DNA of 38,732 bases. Source: a virus. Made by a program: the position numbers and the translations under genes. Location: positions 1 to 38,732 of the IMG/VR virus record IMGVR_UViG_3300017742_000035; one strand, written 5' to 3'. Positions 31,385 to 38,732 of the stretch are shown one piece after another. The notes beneath the pieces are model-generated. The model saw nothing but the letters and a program-made list of their open reading frames with translations, was not told the origin of the DNA and did no database searches. Positions within the stretch are counted from its first letter, which is position 1, and every line of letters begins with the position of its first letter.

Positions 31385-32833
31385 ATGGCAAAACAACTTA
31401 TTAACATAGGTGTATCACCTAATGATGGAGCAGGCGATAGCTTACGTGACGGCGGCGACAAAGTAAACGATAATTTCAATGAAGTATATTCAATATTAGG
31501 CGACGGCAGTAATTTACTAAACACCGATATAGACTTTGGTCCAAATAAGATATTTTATAGTAATGTTTTTGCTACAGAAGCAGATCTAAATGCAATTAGT
31601 GCTTCTACATATCACGGCATGGTTGCACACGTACACGAAACTGGTGCATTATATTATTCACATGCAAACGTATGGCGTAGATTATTAACATCAGATCCAG
31701 CAGGCAATATTTCTAATTATACTGATCCATTGAACGCTGTTGCTTACTCAGGTAATTATGCAGATTTAACAGGCAGACCAACATTGCCATCAGCAATTAC
31801 AGATTTAGGAATTACAGACGGCAGTGCAGGACAAGTACTAAGCACAGACGGTACTGGTAATTTTATATTTAGAAATGTTGAAGCTACTAGTATTGATTTT
31901 ATAAATGTTACAAACAAACCTACAACTATTGCAGGATATGGTATTAATGATGCATTCAATGGACAATATGCGGCACTTACTGGCGCCCCTGAATTGTTTA
32001 GTGGAGCATATGCAGATTTAACAGGTAAACCAACAATACCAGTAGATGTAAGTGATCTAACTGATACTGGCAGTGCATTATTTGATGGCTCATATAGTAG
32101 TCTAACTAATACACCAACAATACCTTTAGATATAAATGATTTAACAGACACTAGTAACTTACTATTTTCAAGACAATACTCAGACCTAGTTAATATTCCA
32201 ACATCGTTTGGTTCATTGACGGCTATTAGTATGGCACTAGGTGTAAACGTTGACGAATTTAGTAACGATGAGACTATGGCTGATAACAGTGCAAGTGCAT
32301 TGGTTACTGAACGTGCAGTTAAAACTCATGTATCAAATCAACTAGCAGGAAGAACATTATTAAACTTAGGCATTGCTGAAGGTACCAATGGACAAGTATT
32401 AACTACTGACGGCGCTGGTACATTTTCATTCCAAGATCCAGGTGATCAAATAGGAAACTTTACACTAGCATCTAGTGTAATTGATACAGACGATTCAAGC
32501 GGTATTACAATTACTCCAGCAGTAACAATAAGCAGTGATCTTGCTGTAGAAAATGACCTTACAGTTAACAACGATTTAACTGTTGCAGGTAACATTATAG
32601 CAACTGCTCCAGGTGATCCAGAATTATACTCAGAAGCTAATATTAAACTTACTGCCGCAACAAGAGTAGAAGTAACACAAAGTCCATTTAGATTAGCTAG
32701 TTTTACAAATGCACAAAGAGATGGACTAACACCTGCACTTGGAGACACAATTTATAACTCCGAAACAGGCAAGGTTCAAGCATATGTAGCCGACACAGGA
32801 GACAGTACCACTGGTTGGGTAGATTTACATTAA
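31385..32833 (+). CDS. Fibre-like virion protein with repeats
   Basis: A 482-residue structural protein. Its N-terminus INIGVSPNDGAGDSLRDGGD followed by KVNDNFNEVYSILGDG is a widespread phage fibre or baseplate-attachment start. The middle repeats YADLTGRPTLP, YADLTGKPTIP, YSSLTNTPTIP and YSDLVNIPTSFG, each about 25-35 residues apart, and LGITDGSAGQVLSTDGTGNF and LGIAEGTNGQVLTTDGAGTF, shared with the fibres at 14228 and 17648. The C-terminal module LGDTIYNSETGKVQAYVADT followed by TGWVDLH resembles the end of the protein at 14228. It has no cupredoxin segment. The protease gene follows after 9 nt with an AAAGG site, the same pairing as at 14228-17622. Confidence 0.75.
   Translation: MAKQLINIGVSPNDGAGDSLRDGGDKVNDNFNEVYSILGDGSNLLNTDIDFGPNKIFYSNVFATEADLNAISASTYHGMVAHVHETGALYYSHANVWRRLLTSDPAGNISNYTDPLNAVAYSGNYADLTGRPTLPSAITDLGITDGSAGQVLSTDGTGNFIFRNVEATSIDFINVTNKPTTIAGYGINDAFNGQYAALTGAPELFSGAYADLTGKPTIPVDVSDLTDTGSALFDGSYSSLTNTPTIPLDINDLTDTSNLLFSRQYSDLVNIPTSFGSLTAISMALGVNVDEFSNDETMADNSASALVTERAVKTHVSNQLAGRTLLNLGIAEGTNGQVLTTDGAGTFSFQDPGDQIGNFTLASSVIDTDDSSGITITPAVTISSDLAVENDLTVNNDLTVAGNIIATAPGDPELYSEANIKLTAATRVEVTQSPFRLASFTNAQRDGLTPALGDTIYNSETGKVQAYVADTGDSTTGWVDLH
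31798..31868 (+). repeat. Fibre repeat coding for LGITDGS-x-QVLSTDG-x-GNF, copy 3
   Basis: Third copy, in the fibre protein 12-17 kb away from copies 1 and 2, next to the YADLTGxP repeats. A degenerate fourth copy (LGIAEGTNGQVLTTDGAGTF) follows in the same gene at about 32364-32432. Confidence 0.8.
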
Positions 32834-32842
32834 AGGTAAAGC

Positions 32843-34885
32843 ATGGAAAAATATTATGTTATAAATGCAGTATCTAAAGATGCATTTGATAAAGTACACG
32901 AATATCTTACTACTAGCACATCAATTAGTAATGTGCCTGACAGAGAAGTTATTTGTGAAAATTATACATTACAAAGTTCAACAAGAGGTACATACATGCT
33001 TACTGATGCTGAAAAAGCAGAAGTTGAGCAACTACCAGAAGTTGAATACATAAATCTTGATGTTGCACGTTATCCAGAGATGCAAATTCCTGCAGATCAA
33101 TTACGTTGTGATCTTCCACAGAAAAATAGATACACTAGCAATGTAAGAAATTATCTTGCTTATGGTCAAAACTATAGCGGAACAACAAATGTCGACAATG
33201 GCGCAGTAACAAGTCAACTGTTGCGTATGAGACAAAAAGCAAATCCTTGGGCAGGCGGAGATAGGTCAGCAGTAGTAGAAGACATTCCTGCACAAAGAGG
33301 TACAGGCAAAGATGTTGATGTTATTGTAGGCGATAACGGAAGCTGGATAGGACATCCAGAATTTATAAATGACACAGTTAATTCAGGTGCCGGAAGTGAA
33401 GCTGGCATAGTTCCACAAGATTTTATACCAGGCAATCCATTAAGTATTAGAGACGGCAGAGATGCAGGCAATGCTACTTCTCCGTTATGTAACGTATTAG
33501 ATTTAGTATTAGATAGTCCATACTATATTGACCCTGATTATTTTAATGCAGATGCAAGTAATAGATTAATTACACGTTGGGACGGTACTGTTGTTCCTGG
33601 AGAAAGTGTATCAAGAAGTTGGTGGGCAAATAGTTCTAATCGTTCAGCAAAGTTTGCAAGTATTGGTACTGTAACTATACCAAGCAATTATACTAGAAAC
33701 AGAGCTCATGGTTCAAATACTGTAGGACCAGGCGACGGAACACACGGAACACAATGTGCAAGTTTAACATTTGGTAAAACACATGGTTGGGCATATAATG
33801 CTAACAAGTGGGTTGTTGATGCATATGGTTCTTCGTTTTTAGGATTCGAACAATACTTTGATGTAATGAAAATATTCCACTTACACAAGCCTATTAATCC
33901 TACTTACGGACAACAAGATCCTACTATTAGTTCTAATAGTTGGGGATTTCGTGTATCAACTAGGACTAGTGGTTATTCTAATTTTAGAGGTACTGACTAT
34001 CAATTTACTACTAATACTAATGCAACTAACAATTATCGTGTTATAAGAACTAATGGCGATGGCCGTGTAAAACATTATCCTAAACCAAATAGTTTATTTA
34101 CAGCATCAAATGAATGCGCAGACGCAGGTGTAATATTAGTTATGGCCGCAGGTAATGACAGCCAACAACAGGTGTTACCAGATCATCCTAATTGGGATAA
34201 CTTTCACTGGAGTTCAAGTGGTGCAACTATAGACGACACTAATCAAATTGAATTAGGAAACTATTACAATGCATATGCATCTGTAAACAGACCTGGTTGG
34301 CCACAATGTGTTGGACCAACAGCTGATAATAGATTTAAAGCAATTAATGTTGGCGCACTAGATGATGACTGGAGTGAAGGTACTGCTATAGGTAGTATTG
34401 ACAACAAGGCATATTATAGTGATTGTGGTCCAGCAGTGGATTTTTATGCACCAGCAGATGGTACATTAGGCGCGGCTTCACCTAGCGATACTTCTAGTAT
34501 TGTACCTAGATTTGATAATACTTACTCAGGTTTAACAGCAGATGGCGGAACAGCAGAAGATACTTATTTTAACGGTACTTCAGCCGCATGTCCAGTTGCA
34601 TGTGGATTCTTAGCAACTGTATTAGAACACAACAGAGGCTGGGATTGGGAAAATATAAAAGATTATGTTAGTAATACTTTAGAAGAGCAAGACGCTACTA
34701 CTATGTTTATTGGTGACGACTATTCAGACCCTTTTGATTCAGGATGGCTACAGACTAAAAGTTTAGCAGGTTCTGCTCCAATAATTTTATACGAAGGTCC
34801 TTATACATCTAGTAATCAAGGGCCATCAGAAATTAGAGGTCCTTTAAATTTCAAAGGCGGCCTATCAATAAGATTTAGCAAATGA
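32843..34885 (+). CDS. Subtilisin-like serine protease (S8), virion-associated (copy 2)
   Basis: A 680-residue protein. Residues 1-75 form an I9-like propeptide with YMLTDAEKAEVEQLPEVEYI, as in copy 1. The catalytic residues are Asp164 in DVIVGDNGSWIGHPEF, His301 in GDGTHGTQCASLTFGKTHGW, the oxyanion Asn438 in MAAGNDS and Ser580 in FNGTSAACPVACGF. A long insertion (about 185-285) lies between Asp and His, absent from copy 1, and the Ser motif is SAACP rather than SMASP, so the two are distant paralogues. There is no signal peptide. It is adjacent to a fibre-like gene. A role in virion maturation or host-surface digestion is inferred only. Confidence 0.92.
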   Translation: MEKYYVINAVSKDAFDKVHEYLTTSTSISNVPDREVICENYTLQSSTRGTYMLTDAEKAEVEQLPEVEYINLDVARYPEMQIPADQLRCDLPQKNRYTSNVRNYLAYGQNYSGTTNVDNGAVTSQLLRMRQKANPWAGGDRSAVVEDIPAQRGTGKDVDVIVGDNGSWIGHPEFINDTVNSGAGSEAGIVPQDFIPGNPLSIRDGRDAGNATSPLCNVLDLVLDSPYYIDPDYFNADASNRLITRWDGTVVPGESVSRSWWANSSNRSAKFASIGTVTIPSNYTRNRAHGSNTVGPGDGTHGTQCASLTFGKTHGWAYNANKWVVDAYGSSFLGFEQYFDVMKIFHLHKPINPTYGQQDPTISSNSWGFRVSTRTSGYSNFRGTDYQFTTNTNATNNYRVIRTNGDGRVKHYPKPNSLFTASNECADAGVILVMAAGNDSQQQVLPDHPNWDNFHWSSSGATIDDTNQIELGNYYNAYASVNRPGWPQCVGPTADNRFKAINVGALDDDWSEGTAIGSIDNKAYYSDCGPAVDFYAPADGTLGAASPSDTSSIVPRFDNTYSGLTADGGTAEDTYFNGTSAACPVACGFLATVLEHNRGWDWENIKDYVSNTLEEQDATTMFIGDDYSDPFDSGWLQTKSLAGSAPIILYEGPYTSSNQGPSEIRGPLNFKGGLSIRFSK

Positions 34886-34886
34886 T

Positions 34887-35324
34887 ATGGGTAGATTTGC
34901 ACAAGGAAAATTTAGTCCAAAAAATCCAGACAAATATATAGGATCAAGAACTCCAACATATAGATCAAGTTGGGAATTTGCTTTTATGAAGTTTTGTGAC
35001 GAACATCCTAGTGTTCAACAATGGGCTAGTGAAGCAGTACAAATTCCATATAGACATCCATTTACAGGTAAGTACACAGTTTATGTACCTGACTTCTTTA
35101 TTGCTTACGGTGGTAAAGATGGTAAGCAACGTGTAGAGCTTATCGAAGTCAAACCAGAAAATCAAACAGTTAAAGAAAAACTTGGAAAGTCTAGAGCTAA
35201 CCAAGCACACTATGTTATTAATCAGGCTAAGTGGGAAGCCGCAAGAATATGGTGTAAGCAAAAGAAAATATTTTTTAGAGTAGTTAACGAGGGCGACATA
35301 TTTCATAAAGGACGCCGTAGATGA
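34887..35324 (+). CDS. 4: Head completion protein gp4-like, nuclease fold
   Basis: A 145-residue protein matching T4 gp4 (head completion) of marine T4-like phages: MGRFAQGKFSPKNPDKYIGS, YRSSWEFAFMKFCDEHPSVQ, WASEAVQIPYRHPFTGKYTV and YVPDFFIAYG with ELIEVKPENQT. Glu30, Asp69, Glu87 and Lys89 make a plausible PD-(D/E)xK nuclease site. In T4, gp4 acts after DNA filling and before tail joining. It starts one base after the protease stop and overlaps the sulfotransferase start by 4 nt. Confidence 0.85.
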   Translation: MGRFAQGKFSPKNPDKYIGSRTPTYRSSWEFAFMKFCDEHPSVQQWASEAVQIPYRHPFTGKYTVYVPDFFIAYGGKDGKQRVELIEVKPENQTVKEKLGKSRANQAHYVINQAKWEAARIWCKQKKIFFRVVNEGDIFHKGRRR

Positions 35325-35968
35325 ATATATCGTTTGTAAACCATAAAGGTGAGCGTTATACATTTGTACACATTCCAAAAACAGCTGGCAAAAGTATTAG
35401 TGCATATATCTTTAAACATGGAAAAGAAATTTGGTCACCACATGAGTTATCACATGCAACACCGAGTGACTTAGAATCTCTAAATGTACCATTAGGAGAA
35501 ACTTTTGCAGTTACTAGAAATCCGTATTCAAGAGCAGTTAGTTTATATAGATATTTGCATGAAGTAGATATAAAAAAACTTGCAAAACAATCTGACAAGC
35601 ACTTTGGCAAACAATCTAATTTAGATTGGTATTCTAGATGGAATAAAGAAAATAACATTAAAACGTTTAAGCAGTTTTGTAATTTATTACCGTATGTTCC
35701 GTTAGGTAGTTTACAACACCCTTACAAAAATGTAGATCGTCTTTTTAACTTTGAACAAATGGATCAAGTGAACGATTATTTAAAGCGTATCTTAGGGACA
35801 ACAGAAGATATAACGCATTTAAATAAAACTGGTAATAATCAATATAAGAAGTATTATACAAAATACAGTATTGTAGAAACAGTATATAACGCATACGAAC
35901 AAGATTTTAATTTACTAGGGTATTCTAAAGATATAAATATCATGTATAATAACGGTGTATTACTATGA
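35321..35968 (+). CDS. Sulfotransferase family protein
   Basis: A 215-residue protein with both PAPS-binding motifs of the sulfotransferase family: the 5'-phosphosulfate loop FVHIPKTAGKSI (15-26) and the 3'-phosphate motif AVTRNPYSRAVSLYRYL (63-79). The fold matches the sulfotransfer_2 type that acts mainly on carbohydrate or protein hydroxyls. It is fitted between head-completion and small-terminase genes with 4-nt overlaps on both sides, so it is made with late head genes. A substrate on the capsid, on host surface glycans or on a small molecule is possible; nothing here selects one. A PAPS source must be the host. Confidence 0.88.
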   Translation: MNISFVNHKGERYTFVHIPKTAGKSISAYIFKHGKEIWSPHELSHATPSDLESLNVPLGETFAVTRNPYSRAVSLYRYLHEVDIKKLAKQSDKHFGKQSNLDWYSRWNKENNIKTFKQFCNLLPYVPLGSLQHPYKNVDRLFNFEQMDQVNDYLKRILGTTEDITHLNKTGNNQYKKYYTKYSIVETVYNAYEQDFNLLGYSKDINIMYNNGVLL

Positions 35969-36471
35969 CAAAGAAACTAGAAGAACTATTAGATTTGCCT
36001 GATTCTAAAGATATCATTAATGACGCTAAGTCAAAAGATAACGAGTCAAAAAAGCAAGCCGCAATAGTTGAACAACAAGATACATTTAATACCATGGCTG
36101 ATTTTGATAAGATCGCCTCTGCATTACCAGCTGTAAAAGGATTAGGTGATAAAGCAGATAACGAACTAGAAGATATTGCTCAACGTGCATTAGATGCTTA
36201 TGATGATTTAATGACTCTAGGCATGAATGTAGAAAGTCGTTATAGTGGTAGGGTTTTTGAAGTTGCAGGTAATATGTTAAAAACAAGTCTTGATGCAAAA
36301 ACAGCAAAAATGGACAAAAAATTAAAGATGATTGAGCTTCAACTCAAAAAACAAAAGATGGATTCAGACACTAATAACGGAAATGACGGGCTAGTATCTG
36401 GAGAAGGATATGTTGTTACAGATCGCAACAGTCTATTGGAACGCCTAAAAGGCTTAGATAAAGATAAATAA
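35965..36471 (+). CDS. 16: Small terminase subunit gp16-like
   Basis: A 168-residue protein, near the T4 gp16 length (164). It is helical and charged; MTKKLEELLDLPDSKDIIND at the N-terminus and a central coiled-coil VFEVAGNMLKTSLDAKTAKM followed by DKKLKMIELQLKKQKM match the T4 pattern ([20 protein letters not shown]). The central helices form the oligomer ring that recognises DNA and stimulates gp17. In T4 genes 16 and 17 are adjacent; here three small genes lie between them. The start overlaps the sulfotransferase stop by 4 nt. Confidence 0.78.
   Translation: MTKKLEELLDLPDSKDIINDAKSKDNESKKQAAIVEQQDTFNTMADFDKIASALPAVKGLGDKADNELEDIAQRALDAYDDLMTLGMNVESRYSGRVFEVAGNMLKTSLDAKTAKMDKKLKMIELQLKKQKMDSDTNNGNDGLVSGEGYVVTDRNSLLERLKGLDKDK
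36463..36470 (+). promoter_or_regulatory. Late-promoter-like GATAAATA
   Basis: GATAAATA overlaps the end of the gp16 gene and lies 21 bases before the ATG at 36492, with TAGGAAA as the ribosome binding site. It can start a transcript for the three small genes before gp17. Confidence 0.5.
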
Positions 36472-36491
36472 CATATAATAGGAAATTAACG

Positions 36492-37049
36492 ATGAAATCA
36501 TTTAGCGATATATTAATAGAATCAAAGAAAACTTATAGCTTTTTAATTAAAGTTGCAGGTGAGCTTCCTGAAAATTGCGAAGCACAATTAAAAACGTCTT
36601 TAGAAAGATTTAGTATTGAAAGTATTTCATCTATGAAGAAGACTCCAATACAAGAATCACCTTTAGATTTTCCAACATTAAAAAATATGGAAGTACAGAC
36701 TTGGGAAATAGCTGTTAACTATCCTACAACAAAACAAGTATTAGAAAATTATATTGCCGCAAATTGTAATATACCAGCGGCACATATAGTAGTTAGAGTT
36801 CCAGGTGAAGTACTAGAATTACAACAAGAACCAAAAAATGAAGAACCATACGAATCAGTGTTGAATACAGAAGACATGGGCGGCGAAAGCGGCCAAGATA
36901 GCGTAGGTGAAAATCGTGTTATGGACCTGTTAAAAGAATTAGAAGTTGCTCGTAAGGAAAGAGAAGTTGATCCTGTAGCTGGTGTAACAGCTGGAGAGAG
37001 CAAAGACATAACATCTGAAACAAATAGCAAAAGTCCAATAGGGAGTTAA
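36492..37049 (+). CDS. Conserved hypothetical protein of marine T4-like phages
   Basis: A 185-residue protein beginning MKSFSDILIESKKTYSFLIK. The first 115 residues are a mixed alpha/beta unit with LKTSLERFSIESISSMKKTP, SPLDFPTLKNMEVQTWEIAV and NYPTTKQVLENYIAANCNIP, a pattern I recall from cyanophages at this locus as a hypothetical virion protein. The C-terminal 70 residues are acidic and low in complexity. It has a late-type promoter and AGGA at the start. Function unknown; it may be a head or packaging accessory protein by position only. Confidence 0.65.
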   Translation: MKSFSDILIESKKTYSFLIKVAGELPENCEAQLKTSLERFSIESISSMKKTPIQESPLDFPTLKNMEVQTWEIAVNYPTTKQVLENYIAANCNIPAAHIVVRVPGEVLELQQEPKNEEPYESVLNTEDMGGESGQDSVGENRVMDLLKELEVARKEREVDPVAGVTAGESKDITSETNSKSPIGS

Positions 37050-37051
37050 TT

Positions 37052-37765
37052 ATGAGCAATATGCTAGATATTTTAAAAAACTTTGATGATGCAGGAGCAG
37101 GCAAGAAGCCAGCTAATTCCGCAGATAAAGGTAGCATGAAAGCTATTTTAGAATCAATACAATCAGTAGAAGAATGTGGCGACATGCCAGCAACAGCAAC
37201 TGAGGCACCAATGATGCCCGGCGCTGGACAAGGTGAAGTAACAGTAAATATTACAGCATCAGGTAAAGAAAATGTTGCAGATCTTATTTCAATGATGCAA
37301 CAAGCGGCAGGAATTGACAATGCTCCGCAGTTACCAGTAGTACATGATCATGAACCAGAAATGGAACTACCAGCAAAAGGACAAGAAATGGATATGGCAA
37401 CTATGCGTTCTATTATGTCAGCTGGTGAAGATGATGAGGCTCCTGCAGAAGAAGAAGCATCTGAAAATTGGGCTAACTCACCAGACGAAGAGTATGGCAG
37501 TGAAGATGATGTTATTGCAACAGGCGATGATTTACACAGACCAAAAGATAGAAAAGCAATCCGTGTAAAAGATCCAGCTGTTGAGTCAATTAGAGATCGA
37601 CTTTGGGCCGCACTAAGCGAAAAGAAAACTGCCGAGGGTAGAGGCGCTATAATGGCTGGCAGAGGACGTGGTAAAAAGAAGTTAAAAGCATCACGTGGTA
37701 ACGAAGACATCAAGACAACCGAGGGCCGAGGAAAAGGCCGTGGGAAGAAAAAGTCAAGAGGTTAA
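37052..37765 (+). CDS. Hypothetical protein with acidic middle and Arg-Gly-Lys-rich tail
   Basis: A 237-residue protein, probably largely disordered. The N-terminus MSNMLDILKNFDDAGAGKKP is followed by a Ser/Ala/Met-rich part, then an acidic stretch (about 104-150) with GEDDEAPAEEEASENW. Residues 165-190 (DRKAIRVKDPAVESIRDRLW) are helical. The last 45 residues are strongly basic with two imperfect copies of a GRG-x-GRGRGKKK pattern (AGRGRGKKKLK and EGRGKGRGKKKSRG), typical of nucleic-acid-binding tails. Similar proteins occur near gp16/gp17 in marine T4-like phages, as I recall, without a known role. Its end overlaps the next gene. Confidence 0.65.
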   Translation: MSNMLDILKNFDDAGAGKKPANSADKGSMKAILESIQSVEECGDMPATATEAPMMPGAGQGEVTVNITASGKENVADLISMMQQAAGIDNAPQLPVVHDHEPEMELPAKGQEMDMATMRSIMSAGEDDEAPAEEEASENWANSPDEEYGSEDDVIATGDDLHRPKDRKAIRVKDPAVESIRDRLWAALSEKKTAEGRGAIMAGRGRGKKKLKASRGNEDIKTTEGRGKGRGKKKSRG

Positions 37766-38093
37766 TTGGGAAGAATACTTCCAACACATTAAACCTGTAT
37801 GTCCTTGGAGCGGAGCCGCTCTCAAAAAAGGCGAATTAAAAATTACACAATGGTCTGGAGAAGTTGAGCCACTAGGCAACAATCAGGCCATTGTTTATAT
37901 TTGTCCTAACTACAATCGTAGACGACTAAAAAAATTACACAAAAAGATTGACAACGGCGAATATGAATGGTTATGGAGCGAACCAACAAACGGTCCTAAT
38001 GCTTCCCCAGTACCCGTACTAATACAGCAAGACAAACGTAAACTGTTTGATCTTAGGTTCGATACGGGATACTATGACGATTATATTGGTTAA
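37740..38093 (+). CDS. Conserved hypothetical protein between gp16 and gp17
   Basis: About 117 residues from the GTG at 37740, overlapping the upstream gene end by 26 nt; GAGGAAAAGG lies nine bases before it. A longer frame begins at GTG 37695. WEEYFQHIKPVCPWSGAALK, ITQWSGEVEPLGNNQAIVYI and EYEWLWSEPTNGPNASPVPV are a recognisable pattern of short marine T4-like phage proteins at this locus. No catalytic motif is visible. The stop codon lies within the late-type motif that precedes gp17. Confidence 0.65.
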   Translation: MGRKSQEVNWEEYFQHIKPVCPWSGAALKKGELKITQWSGEVEPLGNNQAIVYICPNYNRRRLKKLHKKIDNGEYEWLWSEPTNGPNASPVPVLIQQDKRKLFDLRFDTGYYDDYIG

Positions 38094-38096
38094 ATA
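38091..38096 (+). promoter_or_regulatory. Late-promoter-like TAAATA five bases before the gp17 start
   Basis: TTAAATA, then CTAAC, then the ATG at 38102. The first TAA is also the stop of the upstream gene. Geometry is the same as at 23177 (minus) and 29603 (plus). Confidence 0.5.
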
Positions 38097-38101
38097 CTAA
38101 C

Positions 38102-38732
38102 ATGAGCAAAAGTTTAGATGGCGTATTAACTAAAAAAGCTAATACCAAAGAAACATTTAATGAAGAACAAATTGCTGACTTATTAGCATGTACTGATCCT
38201 GATACTGGGTATATGTACTTTGCACGTAAGTTTGCTTTTATACAACATCCTGTACAAGGTAAGTTGTTGTTTGATCCTTATGAGTATCAAATACGTTTGA
38301 TGCATTCATACCACAGTTATCGTTTTAATATAAACATGATGCCAAGGCAAACAGGTAAGACTACCTGTGCGGCAATATACCTAGCGTGGTATGCAATGTT
38401 TAATCCAGATCAAACTATTCTAATTGCGGCGCACAAGTATACAGGCGCACAAGAAATTATGTCACGTATACGTTACATATATGAAACATGTGAAGACCAT
38501 ATTAGAGCAGGTGTTACAAGTTACAACAAAGGTAGTATTGAGTTTGAAAACGGTAGTAGAATCGTAAGTCAAACAACTACTGGAAACACTGGACGTGGTA
38601 TGTCCATATCATTACTATACTGTGACGAGTTTGCATTTGTGCAACCTAATATTGCTGAAGAGTTTTGGACATCAATATCACCTACACTAGCAACAGGTGG
38701 TCGTGCTATTATTACTAGTACACCTAACTCAG
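38102..38732 (+). CDS. 17: Large terminase subunit gp17, N-terminal part
   Basis: The first 210 codons of the packaging motor ATPase; the rest lies beyond the window. PRQTGKTT at residues 81-88 is the Walker A motif (T4 has SRQLGKTT), LLYCDEF at 171-177 the Walker B motif with Asp175 and catalytic Glu176, and ITSTPNS at 204-210 the coupling motif. PYEYQIRLMHSYHSYRFNIN at 59-78 precedes the P-loop, as in other gp17 proteins. It translocates DNA into the prohead together with gp16. The nuclease domain cannot be seen. The start is five bases after a late-type motif and no ribosome binding site is obvious. Confidence 0.95.
   Translation, partial: MSKSLDGVLTKKANTKETFNEEQIADLLACTDPDTGYMYFARKFAFIQHPVQGKLLFDPYEYQIRLMHSYHSYRFNINMMPRQTGKTTCAAIYLAWYAMFNPDQTILIAAHKYTGAQEIMSRIRYIYETCEDHIRAGVTSYNKGSIEFENGSRIVSQTTTGNTGRGMSISLLYCDEFAFVQPNIAEEFWTSISPTLATGGRAIITSTPNS

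Noticed and set aside
1-38732. tRNA genes, CRISPR arrays, insertion sequences or attachment sites
   Set aside because: No cloverleaf-like sequence, regularly spaced direct repeat, transposase or integrase gene was seen when reading both strands.

Overview
The window is an AT-rich stretch of a T4-like marine myovirus genome, of the cyanophage/pelagiphage type. The identification rests on recognisable T4-type genes for neck (gp13, gp14), sheath terminator (gp15), sheath (gp18), tube (gp19), head completion (gp4) and both terminase subunits (gp16, gp17, the latter cut by the window end), together with T4-like late-promoter motifs (TATAAATA type). The host cannot be fixed from this window: no photosystem or other host-diagnostic gene is present.

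Layout. (1) Positions 1-7119, plus strand: an end-overlapping operon with the C-terminal part of a flavin-dependent (tryptophan-type) halogenase, a DUF6065-like protein, a small coiled-coil protein, eight Fe(II)/2-oxoglutarate-oxygenase-like proteins and one JmjC/cupin-type oxygenase. (2) Positions 7099-14159, minus strand: a second tightly coupled operon with three complete flavin-dependent halogenases and four more Fe/2OG oxygenase-like proteins. The two operons converge with a 21-nt overlap. Together they hold 4 halogenases and 13 non-haem-iron oxygenase-like proteins in 14 kb, the most unusual part of the window. (3) Positions 14228-19381, plus: fibre-like protein, subtilisin-like protease, second fibre-like protein; both fibre proteins carry a cupredoxin-like segment with type 1 copper ligands. 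(4) Positions 19371-23171, minus: gp14, gp15, Nudix hydrolase, cupin-fold protein, small coiled-coil protein. (5) Positions 23219-25373: gp13, three small genes and a P-loop kinase with a strong sigma70-type promoter, plus an HNH-like protein on the minus strand. (6) Positions 25487-34885, plus: oversized tail sheath, tail tube with a clear terminator, a second tube-fold protein, a small virion protein, a third fibre-like protein and a second subtilisin-like protease. (7) Positions 34887-38732, plus: gp4, sulfotransferase, gp16, three conserved unknowns, and gp17.

How it fits together. Regions 3-7 build and package the virion. The halogenase/oxygenase island has no NRPS, PKS or obvious peptide precursor, so its substrate is open; its position next to fibre and protease genes makes modification of virion or host proteins, glycans or small molecules a reasonable but unproven idea. 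Known precedent is VirX1, the flavin-dependent halogenase of cyanophage Syn10. No flavin reductase is visible here, so reduced flavin must come from elsewhere.

Regulation. Late-type motifs precede many structural genes. In five places a TAA(A/G)TA motif sits exactly five bases before the start codon, which predicts leaderless or nearly leaderless late mRNAs. There is no gene-free stretch longer than 300 bases, and I saw no tRNA, CRISPR array or insertion sequence.
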